From Thermoanaerobaculia bacterium (lineage in GTDB: Bacteria > Acidobacteriota > Thermoanaerobaculia > Gp7-AA8), in assembly GCA_017883215.1 (NCBI GenBank), contig JADGOA010000220.1:1-6214 (forward strand): 6,214 bases of DNA. Direction: 5' to 3'. Within the stretch, counting starts at the first letter, position 1. Each line of letters opens with the position of its first letter. Positions 5,771-6,214 of the stretch are shown here, piece by piece. The translations under genes and the position numbers were made by a program. Under the pieces are notes generated by a model, which was given only the letters and a program-made list of their open reading frames with translations, did not search any database and was not told the origin of the DNA.

Positions 5771-6001
5771 TCAGACGAGCGGTTGCCACGCACGGCTCAG
5801 GTTCACCGAAACGACGTCGCGCGGCCATACCGCCGCGGCGAGGTAGTAGTAGCCGTCGCCGAGGCGCCGGAATTTCGCCCCGAGCTCGGTCAGGCTGCGA
5901 CAGACACCGGCGCGGCCCCGAACTCCGGAACGTTCGATCTGGTTACCGGTACGCTGGGCGACGCTGTCAAAAACCTGGATTTCATCGAAAGAGCGGCTCA
6001 A
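5771..6001 (-). CDS. Hypothetical 76-residue protein, first gene of the small-gene cluster
   Basis: I do not recognise this protein. From TTG 6001 it reads LSRSFDEIQVFDSVAQRTG, has a basic Cys-containing middle (GRAGVCRSLTELGAKFRR) and ends with GDGYYYLAAAVWPRDVV and SRAWQPLV. It has no signal peptide or membrane helix; the aromatic C-terminal half could be a small beta-rich fold. Support for coding: third codon positions are mostly G or C, AGAGG (plus-strand 6010-6014) lies eight bases before the TTG, and the stop is 23 bases before the DUF3309-like gene. No ATG or GTG exists in this frame back to the previous stop, so the rare start or an upstream truncation is needed. A competing minus-strand frame over 5982-6200 and a plus-strand frame over 5746-6075 look like shadows. 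Confidence 0.42.
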   Translation of the reverse strand: MSRSFDEIQVFDSVAQRTGNQIERSGVRGRAGVCRSLTELGAKFRRLGDGYYYLAAAVWPRDVVSVNLSRAWQPLV

Positions 6002-6129
6002 TGGGAGTACCTCTACTGTTCAGCTTGCACGATTGGCGCCGTCGGATGCCCTCATCATGGCCGATGGAGCGGTGATGAACCTGTAGGGACGCGCAGCAGC
6101 GCCGTCTCAAGAGGCCGACCCTCGTGGAG

Positions 6130-6174
6130 AGCGGACATTCTTGTCCGCTGCCGACGGACATTCTTGTCCGGCGG
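6130..6174. repeat. Two tandem copies of a 16-base palindrome (hairpin pair)
   Basis: CGGACATTCTTGTCCG occurs at 6132-6147 and again at 6155-6170, 23 bases apart. The first extends to an eight-base-pair stem (6130-6149) with loop TTCT. The second extends past one A/G mismatch to a nine-pair stem (6151-6174) with the same loop. There is no convincing gene around it in 6002-6214. It looks like a REP-type intergenic repeat; a protein-binding site with two palindromic operators is an alternative. Confidence 0.8.
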
Positions 6175-6214
6175 CTCCCGAGCAGCGTGGCCGACGGCAA
6201 GCGACAATCGGCGA

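Noticed and set aside
5563..5793. 76-residue minus-strand frame overlapping the DUF3309-like gene
   Set aside because: It is the out-of-frame, Arg-rich reading of the same DNA; the 53-residue frame has the ribosome-binding site and family-like helices.
6052..6078. TCATCA...TGATGA inverted repeat
   Set aside because: Six-base arms with a 15-base loop are not distinguishable from chance.
5982..6200. 72-residue minus-strand frame at the right end
   Set aside because: Arg/Ser/Cys-rich translation that reads through both palindromic hairpins and overlaps the better-supported 76-residue frame.

Overview
The window looks like chromosomal DNA from a GC-rich, Gram-negative-type bacterium. The coding sequences favour G or C at third codon positions, starts carry canonical GGAG/AGGA-type Shine-Dalgarno sites, and an exosortase-type gene pair (normally found in bacteria with an outer membrane) sits at the left edge. 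The hairpin families between genes recall Acidobacteriota-like genomes, but that placement rests on memory of repeat style and is weak. No RNA genes, CRISPR array, insertion sequence or phage genes are visible.

Left part (1-680, + strand): the last 43 codons of an exosortase/archaeosortase-family membrane protease overlap a 192-residue, four-helix membrane protein that starts at a TTG inside it. The second gene is probably the exosortase's dedicated partner (XrtH-associated type). About 304 bases without a gene follow (681-984). They hold a long hairpin built from 7-base repeats, a second nested inverted repeat, and a candidate sigma-70-type promoter.

Centre (985-4881, + strand): one 1298-residue soluble signalling protein fills most of the window. 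It joins a CheB methylesterase, a CheR methyltransferase, a PAS-like segment, a heptad coiled coil, a PAS domain, a GAF domain and a complete HisKA/HATPase histidine kinase. All catalytic residues that can be checked are present. It has no receiver domain, and no chemotaxis or response-regulator gene is beside it, so its partner is encoded elsewhere or has been lost. Its last codons are an exact 18-base tandem duplication carrying a strong ribosome-binding site, which leads into two tiny overlapping reading frames.

Right part (4944-6001, - strand): a tight cluster of small genes runs toward the kinase. In order of transcription these are an unrecognised 76-residue protein, a 53-residue DUF3309-like membrane peptide, a BON-domain remnant, a CsbD-family stress protein, and a candidate 72-residue hydrophilic protein. 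CsbD, BON and DUF3309 proteins are commonly linked to general or envelope stress, so this is probably a stress-response operon. Its close convergence on a multi-domain sensor kinase is only positional evidence of a link. The right end (6002-6214) has no convincing gene and carries two tandem copies of a 16-base palindrome that would form hairpins.

Overall, no wholly new system can be asserted. The most unusual items are the receiver-less CheB-CheR-PAS-GAF-kinase protein with its odd 3' end, the heptamer-built hairpin, and the small-gene stress cluster that contains a truncated BON domain.
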